A stretch of 64,000 bases of DNA from assembly GCF_028743715.1 (NCBI RefSeq), contig NZ_CP117996.1, positions 186,001 to 250,000 on the forward strand, written 5' to 3'. A program made the translations under genes and the position numbers. Every line of letters begins with the position of its first letter. Position 1 is the stretch's first letter. Positions 16,111 through 24,699 of this stretch are shown piece after piece. The notes beneath the pieces are model-generated. The model did not search any database, was not told where the DNA came from, and was given only the letters and a program-made list of their open reading frames with translations. This stretch comes from Microbacterium sp. Clip185 (GTDB lineage Bacteria; Actinomycetota; Actinomycetes; Actinomycetales; Microbacteriaceae).

Positions 16111-16168
16111 GAGCACCCGATTATCGAGCGAGCACTCGATCGCATGCTCGCTCGATGATCGGATGCTC
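16111..16168. repeat. 58-bp near-perfect palindrome
   Basis: ATCGAGCGAGCA (16123-16134) and TGCTCGCTCGAT (16145-16156) form a perfect 12-bp stem around a 10-nt loop. Beyond single mismatches the stem continues with CCGAT/ATCGG and GAGCA/TGCTC, giving 22 paired positions of 24. It follows the VanY-like gene and precedes the DUF2510 gene. It may be a terminator, but has no T-run and is longer than usual. Confidence 0.6.
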
Positions 16169-16272
16169 ACTGGGTGAGAACTCGCCGTTGCGAGAGAGGC
16201 GCGCATCTGCTTCAGTGAGCCTGGATCTCGCTGACTGGGGGTGAGGTCGGTTCTCACTTCTGGGGGAGTGTG

Positions 16273-17202
16273 ATGGCGAACGAAGCCGGGTGGTTTCCCG
16301 ACCCGAAGAACGGGAATCAGTGGCGCTGGTGGGACGGCCGGCAGTGGACGGATCGTGTGGCGCCCACGGGGAGTCCGGCAGCGCCGAAGCGGGATGCGAG
16401 CCGGTCCTGGCTCGGGGTGCCGGTGTGGGGCTGGGTGCTCGTCGCCGCCGCCCTCGTGACGCTGACGGTCGTCGTGCCGTGGCTGGTCGCGCTGGGCGCG
16501 CTGAGCGTCCTCGTGACGGGAATCGTCGCGATCGCAGCCGGAACGCCCACGTGGTTGCGGCTGCGCACACGCCGCATGGCCGTCGCCGTGGCGGGCGGCG
16601 CAGCCGTACTCGTTCTCGTGACGGGGACGGTAGCGGCCGCCACCAGCGTGGGCCGTTCTGTGGAGGTCAGCACGGTCGGAGCCGCCTCGTCGGCCAGCCC
16701 GACGCCTGAGCACACGACGACCCGTGCTCCGAGCCCGACCCCCACCCCGGTCACCACGACGCGCGACGAGAGCGTGACGGAGGCCATCCCCTTCGAGAGG
16801 ACGACGGGAGAGGACCCATCGCTGACCCGTGGCGAGACGAGGGTGTCGGTGGCAGGAGCCGATGGCGAACTCACCCGCACGTTCCGCGTGACCCTCGTCG
16901 ACGGCGTCGAGGTGAAGCGCGAGCAGATCGCAGAGACGGTGACGCGCGCCCCGGTCACCGAGGTGACGGTGGTCGGCACGTACGATCCGCCGGCTGCAGC
17001 ACCGGCCCCGGCGGCCCCTGCCCCGGCACAGGGCGGTTGCGATCCGAACTACGCGGACGGATGCGTCCCGATCGCCTCCGACGTGGACTGCGCGGGTGGA
17101 AGCGGCAACGGGCCGGCGTACTTCTCCGGAACGGCGCGGGTCGTCGGATCGGACATCTACGACCTCGACCGTGACGGTGACGGGATCGCCTGCGACTCCT
17201 GA
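16273..17202 (+). CDS. DUF2510-G5-excalibur domain membrane protein
   Basis: About 309 aa. An N-terminal DUF2510 motif (AGWFPDP...WRWWDGRQWT, residues 5-28) is cytoplasmic; two or three hydrophobic stretches follow (about 50-80 and 100-122), then a Thr/Ser/Pro-rich linker (about 135-165), a G5-like beta domain (about 170-235) and a C-terminal excalibur domain with DLDRDGDGIACDS, a calcium-binding DxDxDG loop. Probably a surface protein acting at the cell wall. ATG at 16273 is used; GGGGGAG lies 4 nt upstream. GTG at 16270 is the alternative. Confidence 0.8.
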   Translation: MANEAGWFPDPKNGNQWRWWDGRQWTDRVAPTGSPAAPKRDASRSWLGVPVWGWVLVAAALVTLTVVVPWLVALGALSVLVTGIVAIAAGTPTWLRLRTRRMAVAVAGGAAVLVLVTGTVAAATSVGRSVEVSTVGAASSASPTPEHTTTRAPSPTPTPVTTTRDESVTEAIPFERTTGEDPSLTRGETRVSVAGADGELTRTFRVTLVDGVEVKREQIAETVTRAPVTEVTVVGTYDPPAAAPAPAAPAPAQGGCDPNYADGCVPIASDVDCAGGSGNGPAYFSGTARVVGSDIYDLDRDGDGIACDS

Positions 17203-17296
17203 GCCCGCATCCCGAGTCCTCTGACGGGGCCGGTTGCCCGCATCCGGTCTCGTCGTCTGCGTGTCTCCCGTGCCCGTGTGTGTCTCTGGCCGCGTC

Positions 17297-17350
17297 TGTG
17301 TCCCAGTTGTGCACGTCTGGCGCGCCCCACCCGTGCATAAGTGAGACACG
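17297..17350. repeat. 54-bp palindromic element B, copy 1 (left member of pair 1)
   Basis: Starts with a degenerate TGTGTCCCAGTTGTGCACG and ends with the conserved GTGAGACACG. It is followed at a 73-bp period by copy 2. The intergenic stretch 17203-17540 between convergent genes holds this pair and a short tandem repeat and no gene. Confidence 0.8.
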
Positions 17351-17369
17351 AAGGGGGTGCCCGGGCATG

Positions 17370-17423
17370 CGTGTCTCACTTGTGCACGGAACAGCCCGCG
17401 TGGGGGTGAAGGTGTGAGACACG
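17370..17423. repeat. 54-bp palindromic element B, copy 2 (right member of pair 1)
   Basis: Begins CGTGTCTCACTTGTGCACG and ends GTGAGACACG; the outer arms pair over 10 bp. Start-to-start distance from copy 1 is 73 bp. Confidence 0.85.
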
Positions 17424-17440
17424 CAGGACGGGTGAATCGC

Positions 17441-17496
17441 GCCTGCGCCGGAGCGCCTGCGCCGGAGCGCCCGCACCGGAGCGCCTGCACCGGAGC
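17441..17496. repeat. 14-bp tandem repeat, four copies
   Basis: Four consecutive units of GCCTGCGCCGGAGC with C/T and G/A variants (17441, 17455, 17469, 17483). Non-coding, between the paired B elements and the MATE exporter gene end. Likely a slippage-generated minisatellite. Confidence 0.8.
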
Positions 17497-17540
17497 GCCC
17501 GCGCGCGGCGTTGGCGCGCGGTGTCGGATGCGGCGCGCGC

Positions 17541-18857
17541 TCAGGCGGGGATGCGCATCCAGGCGCCGGTGCGCACGCGCCACCCGAGGGTGACGGCGCG
17601 GGCCAGCATGTAGACGCCGAAGAAGGCGACCGCGAGCCAGGCCAGGCCCGCTGCCCCCGCCGCGCCCGCCCAGATCAGCACGAGCAACGCCGGAACGAAC
17701 GGCACCAGGTTGGCGAGTCCCGCGAGGGCGAGGTACTTGCCGTCCCCGGCGCCGATGAGCACGCCGTCGAGCACGAACACGACGGCGCACAGCGGCTGAG
17801 CGACGGCGAGCACGATCAGGGCGGGCTGCACGAGCGCGGCGATGGCCGCATCCGAGGTGAAGACGAGACCGATCACGCCCGAGAAGCCGCCGATCAACGC
17901 CCCCACGATCACGCCGAACCACACGCCCCAGGCCACCGTGCGGCCGAGCACGCGACGCACGAAGGCGGGGTCGTCCTCGCCGAGCCCGCGGCCCACCAGA
18001 GCCTGCGCCGCGATCGCCAGCGCATCGAGGGCGAACGCGGCGGTCGAGAAGATCGTGAACGCCACCTGCCAGCCGGCGAGCTCAGGGGTGCCGAGAGCTG
18101 TGGCCACGGCGACCGTGGCCAGCAGCGCCGCGCGCAACGAGACGGTGCGCAGGAACATCCAGCCGCCGCTGCGCGCGGCGCCCGACACGCTGTCGCGACG
18201 CGGACGAACGGATGCGGCATGCCGCCGCGCCAGCCGCCCCACCACCAGCGCATACACGGCGACCATGCCCCACTGCGCCACGACGGTTCCGACCGCGGAG
18301 CCGGCGATGCCCCATCCGAATCCGTAGATGAACAGCCAGTTCAGCCCCGCGTTCGCCGTGAACCCGGCGCCGGCGATCCACAGCGGGGTGACCGTGTCCT
18401 GCATGCCGCGCAGCAGACCCGTCGCCGCGAACACGATCAGCATGGCAGGCAGTCCCCACATCGAGATGCCGAGGTACGCCTCCGCCTCCGCCGCGACGTC
18501 GGCGGCGGGTGCGAACAGGCCGACGAGCGTGGGCGTCGTGAGGTACCCGACCACGGCGAGGATGAACCCGAGTCCGAGTGCCAGCCACATCCCGTCGATA
18601 CCGGCGGTCACCGCCGAGCCGTGCTGACCCGCGCCGAAACGACGCGCCACCGCGGGGGTCGTCGAGTAGGCCAGGAACACCATCAGCCCGACGATCGTCT
18701 GCAGCACGGCGGATGCGATACCGAGTCCTGCGAGCGGCACGACGCCGAGATGTCCGATCATCGCGGCATCGATGATGAGGAACAGCGGCTCCGCGATGAG
18801 CGCGCCGAGCGCGGGCACCGCGAGGGTCAGAATCTGCCGATTGAGTGTCGCCGCCAC
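17541..18857 (-). CDS. MATE-family efflux transporter (DinF-like)
   Basis: 438 aa with 12 hydrophobic helices in two similar halves, beginning with LNRQILTLAVPALGALIAEPLFLIIDAAMIGHLG, the DinF/NorM-type first helix with its conserved Asp. Expected to export cationic drugs or toxic metabolites using H+ or Na+. GTG at 18857 lies 6 nt after TAGGGT (18864-18869), a leaderless arrangement. The nested palindrome A1 lies in the intergenic space shared with the divergent peptidase gene. Confidence 0.9.
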   Translation of the reverse strand: MAATLNRQILTLAVPALGALIAEPLFLIIDAAMIGHLGVVPLAGLGIASAVLQTIVGLMVFLAYSTTPAVARRFGAGQHGSAVTAGIDGMWLALGLGFILAVVGYLTTPTLVGLFAPAADVAAEAEAYLGISMWGLPAMLIVFAATGLLRGMQDTVTPLWIAGAGFTANAGLNWLFIYGFGWGIAGSAVGTVVAQWGMVAVYALVVGRLARRHAASVRPRRDSVSGAARSGGWMFLRTVSLRAALLATVAVATALGTPELAGWQVAFTIFSTAAFALDALAIAAQALVGRGLGEDDPAFVRRVLGRTVAWGVWFGVIVGALIGGFSGVIGLVFTSDAAIAALVQPALIVLAVAQPLCAVVFVLDGVLIGAGDGKYLALAGLANLVPFVPALLVLIWAGAAGAAGLAWLAVAFFGVYMLARAVTLGWRVRTGAWMRIPA

Positions 18858-18908
18858 CCCTCGACCCTATTGACCCGCACCGACGCGCCGCATCCGCCCG
18901 CTCTTTCG

Positions 18909-18979
18909 CGCGAGACTGCATCTTTCGCACGAGATCACTGTCATTACCCGTGATCTCGTGCTCGAAATGCAGTCTCGCG
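18909..18979. repeat. 71-bp nested palindrome A, copy 1
   Basis: Outer arms CGCGAGACTGCAT / ATGCAGTCTCGCG, inner arms CACGAGATCAC / GTGATCTCGTG, an 11-nt centre and two 6-nt internal spacers (13+6+11+11+11+6+13). This copy lies between two divergent genes, so it cannot be acting as their terminator. Confidence 0.9.
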
Positions 18980-19053
18980 GGTTCTAGGAGGGATGCGGCG
19001 GCTCTCGCGGCGGGCTGGAGCCCCCACTCAGCGGCGCGGCATATCCTGTGCGC

Positions 19054-21018
19054 ATGACCGACTCCCCCCGTTCCGGTCTCGCGCTCGACGAGCTGAGCAA
19101 CGAGATCCGCCCGCAGGACGACCTGTTCCGCTACGTCAACGGCGAATGGATCGCCCGGACCGAGATTCCCGAGGACAAGGCGCGCTGGGGCTCCTTCCAC
19201 CTCCTCGCCGAGCAGGCCGAGAAGGACGTGCGCGCCATCATCCTCGAGTCGCAGGATGCCGAGCCGGGCACCGAGGCGCGCAAGATCGGCGACCTGTACG
19301 CGAGCTTCATGGACACCGAGCGCATCGCCGAGCGCGGCACCGAGCCGCTCGCCGACCAGCTGGCGCGCGTGGATGCGGTGAGCGACGTCGCCTCCCTGCT
19401 CCGACTCGTGGGCGAGCTGGAGCGCGACGGGATCGGCGGCATCGTCGAGCTCTACGTCGAGCCCGATCCCGGCAACCCGCAGCGCTACCTGCCCTTCTTC
19501 ATCCAGGGCGGCCTGTCGATGCCGGACGAGAGCTACTACCGCCTCGACTCGTTCGAGGAGACCCGACAGGCGCTGCGCCGGCACATCGAGCGCATCCTGA
19601 CGCTCGCCGACGTCGCGGATGCCGCGGATGCCGCGGAGCGCGTCGTGTCGCTGGAGACCGAGCTGGCGGCGCACCACTGGGACAACGTCCGCAGCCGCGA
19701 TGCCGTGGCGACCTACAACCTGAAGACGTGGGACGAGGTCGTGGCGATGGCGGGCGTGGACCTCGCGCCCTGGCTCGAGGGCGTCGCCCCGCACCATCCG
19801 GATGCGTTCGCCGAGATCGTCGTCTCGCAGCCGAGCTTCATCGAGGCGCTGGGAACGGTGCTCACCGAGCAGCGCCTCGAGGACTGGAAGGCGTGGCTGC
19901 GCTTCAAGATCGTGCACGCCGCCGCGGCCTTCCTCCCCGACTCGTTCGTCGACGAGAACTTCTCGTTCTACGGCACGCAGCTCACCGGCGTTCCGGTCAA
20001 CCGCGAGCGCTGGAAGCGCGCCGTCAGCCTCGTCGAGGCGGCGCTCGGAGAGGCCGTCGGCAAGGTCTACGTCGAGCGGCACTTCCCGCCGACCGCCAAG
20101 GCCGCCATGGACGAACTGGTCGCGAACCTCATCGAGGCCTACCGCCAGTCGATCTCGCAGCTCGAGTGGATGAGCCCCGAGACGCGCGAGCGGGCGCTCG
20201 CCAAGCTCGACGCGTTCACGCCGAAGATCGGTTACCCGGTGAAGTGGAAGGACTACTCGGGTCTCGAGCTGGATCCGGCCGATCTCGTCGGCAACGTCCG
20301 TCGCGCGCACGTGCACGAGCACGACCGTCAGCTGGGCAAGGTCGGGCAGCCGATCGACCGCGACGAGTGGTACATGACGCCGCAGACGGTCAACGCGTAC
20401 TACAACCCGCTGATGAACGAGATCGTGTTCCCCGCCGCGATCCTGCAGTATCCGTTCTTCGACGAGACCCGGGATGCGGCCGCGAACTACGGCGGCATCG
20501 GCGCGGTCATCGGTCACGAGATCGGGCACGGGTTCGACGACCAGGGCAGCCGCTTCGACGGCGACGGGTCGCTGCGCGACTGGTGGACGGATGCGGACCG
20601 CGAAGCGTTCGAGCAGCTGACGAAGAACCTCATCGCCCAGTACGACGCGCTCGTGCCTCAGGGGCTGCCGGAGGAGAACCACGTCAACGGCGCGCTCACG
20701 ATCGGTGAGAACATCGGCGATCTCGGCGGGCTCGGCATCGCGATCCGCGCCTACCGGCTGTCGCTGGGGGATGCGGAGGATCCGGTCATCGATGGAATGA
20801 CCGGCATTCAGCGTCTTCTGCTCAGCTGGGCGCAGATCTGGCAGCAGAAGAGCCGCGACGCAGAGGCGATCCGTCTGCTGACGATTGATCCGCACTCGCC
20901 GAACGAGTTCCGCTGCAACCAGATCGTGCGCAACATCGACGCGTTCTACGAGGCGTTCGACGTCACCGAGGGGGATGCGCTGTGGCTCGACGCCGACCAG
21001 CGCGTCACCATCTGGTAA
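19054..21018 (+). CDS. pepO: M13 (neprilysin/PepO) family zinc endopeptidase
   Basis: 654 aa, no signal peptide, so probably cytoplasmic like other actinobacterial PepO. Zinc motif HEIGH at residues 488-492 and the third ligand Glu552 in GENIGDLGG are intact; the substrate-binding NAYYNPLMNEIVFPAAILQ and the terminal ALWLDADQRVTIW are family hallmarks. Cleaves oligopeptides. ATG at 19054 lies 6 nt after TATCCT (19042-19047). The GTG at 19048 would abut the -10 box and cannot be on the transcript, so it is rejected as start. Confidence 0.93.
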   Translation: MTDSPRSGLALDELSNEIRPQDDLFRYVNGEWIARTEIPEDKARWGSFHLLAEQAEKDVRAIILESQDAEPGTEARKIGDLYASFMDTERIAERGTEPLADQLARVDAVSDVASLLRLVGELERDGIGGIVELYVEPDPGNPQRYLPFFIQGGLSMPDESYYRLDSFEETRQALRRHIERILTLADVADAADAAERVVSLETELAAHHWDNVRSRDAVATYNLKTWDEVVAMAGVDLAPWLEGVAPHHPDAFAEIVVSQPSFIEALGTVLTEQRLEDWKAWLRFKIVHAAAAFLPDSFVDENFSFYGTQLTGVPVNRERWKRAVSLVEAALGEAVGKVYVERHFPPTAKAAMDELVANLIEAYRQSISQLEWMSPETRERALAKLDAFTPKIGYPVKWKDYSGLELDPADLVGNVRRAHVHEHDRQLGKVGQPIDRDEWYMTPQTVNAYYNPLMNEIVFPAAILQYPFFDETRDAAANYGGIGAVIGHEIGHGFDDQGSRFDGDGSLRDWWTDADREAFEQLTKNLIAQYDALVPQGLPEENHVNGALTIGENIGDLGGLGIAIRAYRLSLGDAEDPVIDGMTGIQRLLLSWAQIWQQKSRDAEAIRLLTIDPHSPNEFRCNQIVRNIDAFYEAFDVTEGDALWLDADQRVTIW

Positions 21019-21089
21019 CTGCGTCGTGACCCGTCGGGCGTAGTCTCGCCCGCATCCCCGCACCCGAACCGGTAGGAAGGACCCGCGCC

Positions 21090-22010
21090 GTGCCCAGCTC
21101 TCCCGAGGCCTCTCGCGGAACGGAATCGGCGCCGCCCTCGCGGCGGGGGGCGAAGCGGCTGCCACGCCGCGCCGCCGCGGGACGGCGTTCGTTCACCTCG
21201 ACCCTGAAAGCCCTCGACGCGCTCGCCGCGTCGGGGGCGCAGGTGTCGGTGCGGATCGACGACCTGGACCTCGGTTCGGCGGTGCTCGCCGGCGACGACT
21301 TCCGCAGCCTGCCGATCGCGGGGCTCGGGGTCGTGCCGTTGCTCGTGGAGACGGCCGCGCAGTTCGAGGCGGGCACCCTGGATCCGTTGGAGATCATCGA
21401 TCGCGCAGGCATCGAACCCGTCGCCGTATCGGGTCTCTGGCAGCACCTGAAGGCGCCCGCGCTGCCGCTCATCGATGTGGCGCTGCTGGCCGCGTCGTCG
21501 GGAGACGCCCTCGCGGCCAACGCGCTCATGTCGCGGGTGGGGCTCCCCGCGGTGCGCGCCCGCGTCGAGCAGCTCGGACTCACGCGCTCCGCCCTGATGG
21601 ACAGCTTCCGCGATACCCGCGGGCCCGACGATGCGCCGCATGTGGCGCTCGGCGCGGCCCGCGAGTACGCCCACCTGTTCGCGGAGCTGGTCAACAGCAC
21701 CGCCGTCAGCGCCGGGGTGAGCGCGCAGGTCGCCGAGTGGCTGAGTCACGGCCATGACCTGTCGCTCGTGGCCGCCGCCACCGGGCTCGATCCGTTCGCG
21801 CACGACAACGACGAGCACGGACTGCTGTTCGTGAACAAGACCGGGCGGGCATCCGGCATCCGCACCGAGGCCGGCGTGCTCGCCGGCCCCCGCGCCGGCG
21901 TGGCCTATGCGCTGTTCGTGTGCTTCGACGACCTCTCCATCGCGCACCGGCTGCGGGTGCACGACGCGTTCCGCGTGCTCGGGGTCGAGCTCATGGAGTA
22001 CGTGTACTGA
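21090..22010 (+). CDS. Class A beta-lactamase-like serine hydrolase homologue lacking the SxxK lysine
   Basis: 306 aa. A basic N-terminal tail (1-35) precedes a beta-lactamase/transpeptidase-like fold: KTG at 250-252 in FVNKTGRASG and the SGDALAANAL helix occupying the place of the SDN loop. Where SxxK should be, the sequence reads RSLPIAGLG (Ser73, Ile76): the catalytic lysine is missing, and the SDN motif is also altered. It is probably a non-hydrolytic or altered homologue, perhaps a binding protein. GGAAGGA precedes the GTG start. No signal peptide is obvious. The stop is 4 nt from that of the convergent gene. Confidence 0.7.
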   Translation: MPSSPEASRGTESAPPSRRGAKRLPRRAAAGRRSFTSTLKALDALAASGAQVSVRIDDLDLGSAVLAGDDFRSLPIAGLGVVPLLVETAAQFEAGTLDPLEIIDRAGIEPVAVSGLWQHLKAPALPLIDVALLAASSGDALAANALMSRVGLPAVRARVEQLGLTRSALMDSFRDTRGPDDAPHVALGAAREYAHLFAELVNSTAVSAGVSAQVAEWLSHGHDLSLVAAATGLDPFAHDNDEHGLLFVNKTGRASGIRTEAGVLAGPRAGVAYALFVCFDDLSIAHRLRVHDAFRVLGVELMEYVY

Positions 22011-22014
22011 GCTC

Positions 22015-23094
22015 TCAGCCGCGTCGGCGGACTCCTCGCGCGACGAGCATCGCGACGGTGCCCGCGGCGAGCAGCCCGAGGCTCGCGAACCCGAAGGGCA
22101 GCGGGTCGACCCCGCTGTGAGCAAGCTCCGTGACGCCCGGAGCGGACACCGGGCCGGGCGCTGAGGTGGGGCCGGGCGCGAGGTCCCACGCGGCGATGAG
22201 GGTGAGGTCGCCCGCGAGAGGCGTCGCGAAGTCGTAGGCGGCGCCTGCGGCGCGCCATCCGTTGAAGGTGTAGCCGTCGCGGACGGGATCGACCGGGCGC
22301 GTGACGGCGGCGCCCGCATCCAGCACGACCGACTGGGCGTCGACAGCACTGCCGCCGGCCGTGTCGAAGACGACGGTCGCCACCGCGGTGGTGGGCAGGT
22401 CGTTCCACGTCGGCTCGGTGTAGCCGCCCGCGAAGCGGGCCTCGCCGAATCGCCACGGGTACAGTGCGGTGGCCGGCGGTGTGGTCGCGATCGTGCCGAA
22501 GGTGGCGGGCGGCGCACCCCGCAGCTCGATGACGGCGAGCGGGTTGTCGCCGAAGGGCGCGAAGCCCAGGCTCGTGACGGTGGAGGGCAGTGTCACGCGC
22601 TCCAGCTGGTTCTGCGTGAAGGCGAGGGTGCCGATGCCGGTGAGTCCTTCGGCGAACGTCACGGTGCTCAGGGCGTTGAGCGCGAACGCCTGATCGCCGA
22701 TCGCGCGCACGGACGCGGGCAGCGTCAACGAGGTGAGCGCGTTGCTCTGGAAGGCCGCGGCGCCGATGTCGATGAGCGAATCCGGAAGGCTGAGCGAGGT
22801 CAGCCCGACGCCGCCCGTGCGGTCGAAGGCACTGTCGCCGATCGCCGTGACGGTGTAAGCGACGCCTCCGACGGTGATCTGGCGGGGGATGACGACGGCG
22901 GAGGTCGGTACGACCTGTCCGGTGACCGTGGCGGTGTCGGCGGCGAGTGCGTACGTCAGCCCGTCGACCTCGGTGTCGGCGGCGGATGCGGTGGGCGCCG
23001 CGGCGAGCAGCAGCACGCCGGCGAGGGCGCCGGCACCCAGTGCCTGGAGGGCCAGGCGGAGGCGTCGGGGAGCGGGACGATGTGTGTCGGGCAT
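22015..23094 (-). CDS. Secreted BspA-type leucine-rich-repeat surface protein with sortase signal
   Basis: 359 aa. Signal peptide with cleavage after TASAA (about residue 39); LRR_5/BspA repeats (about 75-190, pattern LTSLxLPxSVxxIGxxAF); an InlB B-repeat/Listeria-Bacteroides domain (about 235-300, ending GYTFNGWRA...LIAAW); a Pro/Gly/Ser linker; LAHSG (an LAxTG-like sortase E motif), a hydrophobic helix and terminal RRRG. A cell-wall-attached adhesin-like protein is likely. TAGCGT (23101-23106) lies 6 nt before the ATG, so leaderless. Confidence 0.82.
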   Translation of the reverse strand: MPDTHRPAPRRLRLALQALGAGALAGVLLLAAAPTASAADTEVDGLTYALAADTATVTGQVVPTSAVVIPRQITVGGVAYTVTAIGDSAFDRTGGVGLTSLSLPDSLIDIGAAAFQSNALTSLTLPASVRAIGDQAFALNALSTVTFAEGLTGIGTLAFTQNQLERVTLPSTVTSLGFAPFGDNPLAVIELRGAPPATFGTIATTPPATALYPWRFGEARFAGGYTEPTWNDLPTTAVATVVFDTAGGSAVDAQSVVLDAGAAVTRPVDPVRDGYTFNGWRAAGAAYDFATPLAGDLTLIAAWDLAPGPTSAPGPVSAPGVTELAHSGVDPLPFGFASLGLLAAGTVAMLVARGVRRRG

Positions 23095-23160
23095 GGCCGG
23101 ACGCTATCGACGCCGCCGCCGGGCGGCGGTGATCGCTGAGGAGCCGTCACTTCCGCGCGG

Positions 23161-24699
23161 TCAGCGGGTGACGCTGCGCCACACCTCCCAGAGCGCGTGG
23201 GCGGAGGCGGCATCCGCACCGACGATCGCAGGCCCTCCGAGCGGATGCGGGTTCTCCCGGCCCTCTCCGTCGAGCACCGTCCCGCCGGCCTCCGCGACGA
23301 TGAGCAGCGCCGCCGCGTGGTCGATCGGACTGTAGCGGTGCACCATGGCTGCGTGGCCGCGTCCGAGGGCGACACCGGCGAGCGTCGCCGTGCCCGAGCC
23401 CTGTACGCGCACCGTGCAGTAGCGGCGGCCGAGGGCGTCGAGGAGTTCGTGGAAGCCGTCCCAGGCGACAGCGCCCGCCAGCTCTGTCGCCACAATCCGG
23501 CCGGCGAGCGGATCGGTGCGCGCGGCGCCGGGGATGCGCAGCAGACGGTGGCCTGCGCGCCACGCCCCGTGACCGGCCCGAGCCAGCACGGTCACGCCGG
23601 TCGGGATCCCGTGCGTCGCCGGCCCGACCGGGTCGTGGACCGCACCGACGACGGGTCGGCCGTTCTCGACGAGAGCGAGCGAGAAGCTCGTCCAGGGCAC
23701 CCCGTTGGCGAGATTCGCCGTGCCGTCGACGGGATCGAGATACCAGCAGGGCCGTGCAGCATCCGGTTCGCCGCCGTACTCCTCGCCCACGAACGCGTGG
23801 TCGGGAAACTGCGCACCGATCACCTCGCGCACGTATCGCTCGACGCTGCGATCGACCTGCGTGACGTGATCGGCCGGGTCCGTTTTGGTCTCCACGGCAC
23901 CGATCCCGCGGCGCCTGGCCGCGGCGATGAACTCGGCCGCGCCGCGCGCGAGCTCGTCCACGACCGCCGCGCGCCGCGCGCCGTGGTCGACCGCGCCGGC
24001 GCGCACCGCGTCGCGCACGAGCGCGAACGCGTTCGTCGTGATCGAGTCGACGCCGATCCGGGCGAGGTGGGCGGCCTGGGCGCCGTCGTCGACCGTCCAC
24101 ACGGCCACGTGCAGGCCCAGGCCGTGTACCGCGGCGACGAAGTCTTTACCGACCCGCAGGTGCTGCGCGTTGATCACGGTCGGTCGCAGCGTGCGGATGT
24201 CGGCCGCCGTGGGCGGCGTGACGTCGCGCCACGGCATCCAGATCACCGCGTCCGGGAGAGCCTGGCGCACGCGGGCCATCGCGTGCGCGTCTCCGCACCA
24301 GGCGGTGCGCGTGTCGGTGTCGCTGTGCCGAACGACGGATGCGGCAGCATCCGCCGGCTCCGTCGCGTCCATGTCGATGAGCAGGGTGACGCCCGTGCCG
24401 TGCAGGGTCTCGAGCACGGAGGCGAGGGTGGGGATGCGGCGCGCTCCGCCGCCGAGCTCGCGCAGCTCGTCGAGCGCGACCTCGGCCACGGGTCGCGGGT
24501 CGTGCCAGAGCCGCTCGAGGGTCTCGTCGTGCAACAGCACGACCTCGCCGTCCGCGGTGAGGCGCACATCGACCTCGACCCACGTCGCCCCGGCGTCGAC
24601 GGCGGCTCGGACCGCGGCCAGGGTGTTCTCGCGGGCGCCGCCCGCCGTCTCGTCGTGCAGCCCGCGATGGGCGACCAGCCGCACCTCGTGGTGGCTCAT
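23161..24699 (-). CDS. Glycerophosphodiester phosphodiesterase-inositol monophosphatase fusion protein
   Basis: 512 aa in one uninterrupted frame. Residues 1-240 form a GDPD TIM barrel: VAHRG (catalytic His), ENTLAA (Glu), WVEVDVR (Glu and Asp) and LLHDETL (second His). Residues about 250-512 form an IMPase/FIG-superfamily phosphatase: GEEYGG, YLDPVDGTANL (metal-binding DPVDGT) and SPIDHAAALLIVAEAGG. The two activities could release free inositol or another alcohol from a glycerophosphodiester in consecutive steps (inference). ATG at 24699 overlaps the ABC ATPase stop (ATGA), making it the last gene of the importer operon. Confidence 0.85.
   Translation of the reverse strand: MSHHEVRLVAHRGLHDETAGGARENTLAAVRAAVDAGATWVEVDVRLTADGEVVLLHDETLERLWHDPRPVAEVALDELRELGGGARRIPTLASVLETLHGTGVTLLIDMDATEPADAAASVVRHSDTDTRTAWCGDAHAMARVRQALPDAVIWMPWRDVTPPTAADIRTLRPTVINAQHLRVGKDFVAAVHGLGLHVAVWTVDDGAQAAHLARIGVDSITTNAFALVRDAVRAGAVDHGARRAAVVDELARGAAEFIAAARRRGIGAVETKTDPADHVTQVDRSVERYVREVIGAQFPDHAFVGEEYGGEPDAARPCWYLDPVDGTANLANGVPWTSFSLALVENGRPVVGAVHDPVGPATHGIPTGVTVLARAGHGAWRAGHRLLRIPGAARTDPLAGRIVATELAGAVAWDGFHELLDALGRRYCTVRVQGSGTATLAGVALGRGHAAMVHRYSPIDHAAALLIVAEAGGTVLDGEGRENPHPLGGPAIVGADAASAHALWEVWRSVTR

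Noticed and set aside
17297..17423. CRISPR array
   Set aside because: The repeats are palindromic 54-bp elements in pairs only, with no array of more than two units, no spacer series and no cas genes.
15367..17922. An 851-codon reverse-strand open frame
   Set aside because: It spans the VanY-like and DUF2510 genes in antisense and runs through intergenic repeats; Arg-rich, with no family match.
18909..18979. Simple intrinsic terminator for the MATE or pepO gene
   Set aside because: This copy lies between the 5' ends of two divergent genes, so it cannot terminate either; the same 71-bp unit recurs elsewhere.
18082..21165. A 1027-codon open frame on the reverse strand
   Set aside because: It lies antisense to the intact pepO gene and part of the MATE gene, has low-complexity Arg/Val/Asp composition and no recognisable domain; it is a high-GC codon-position shadow.
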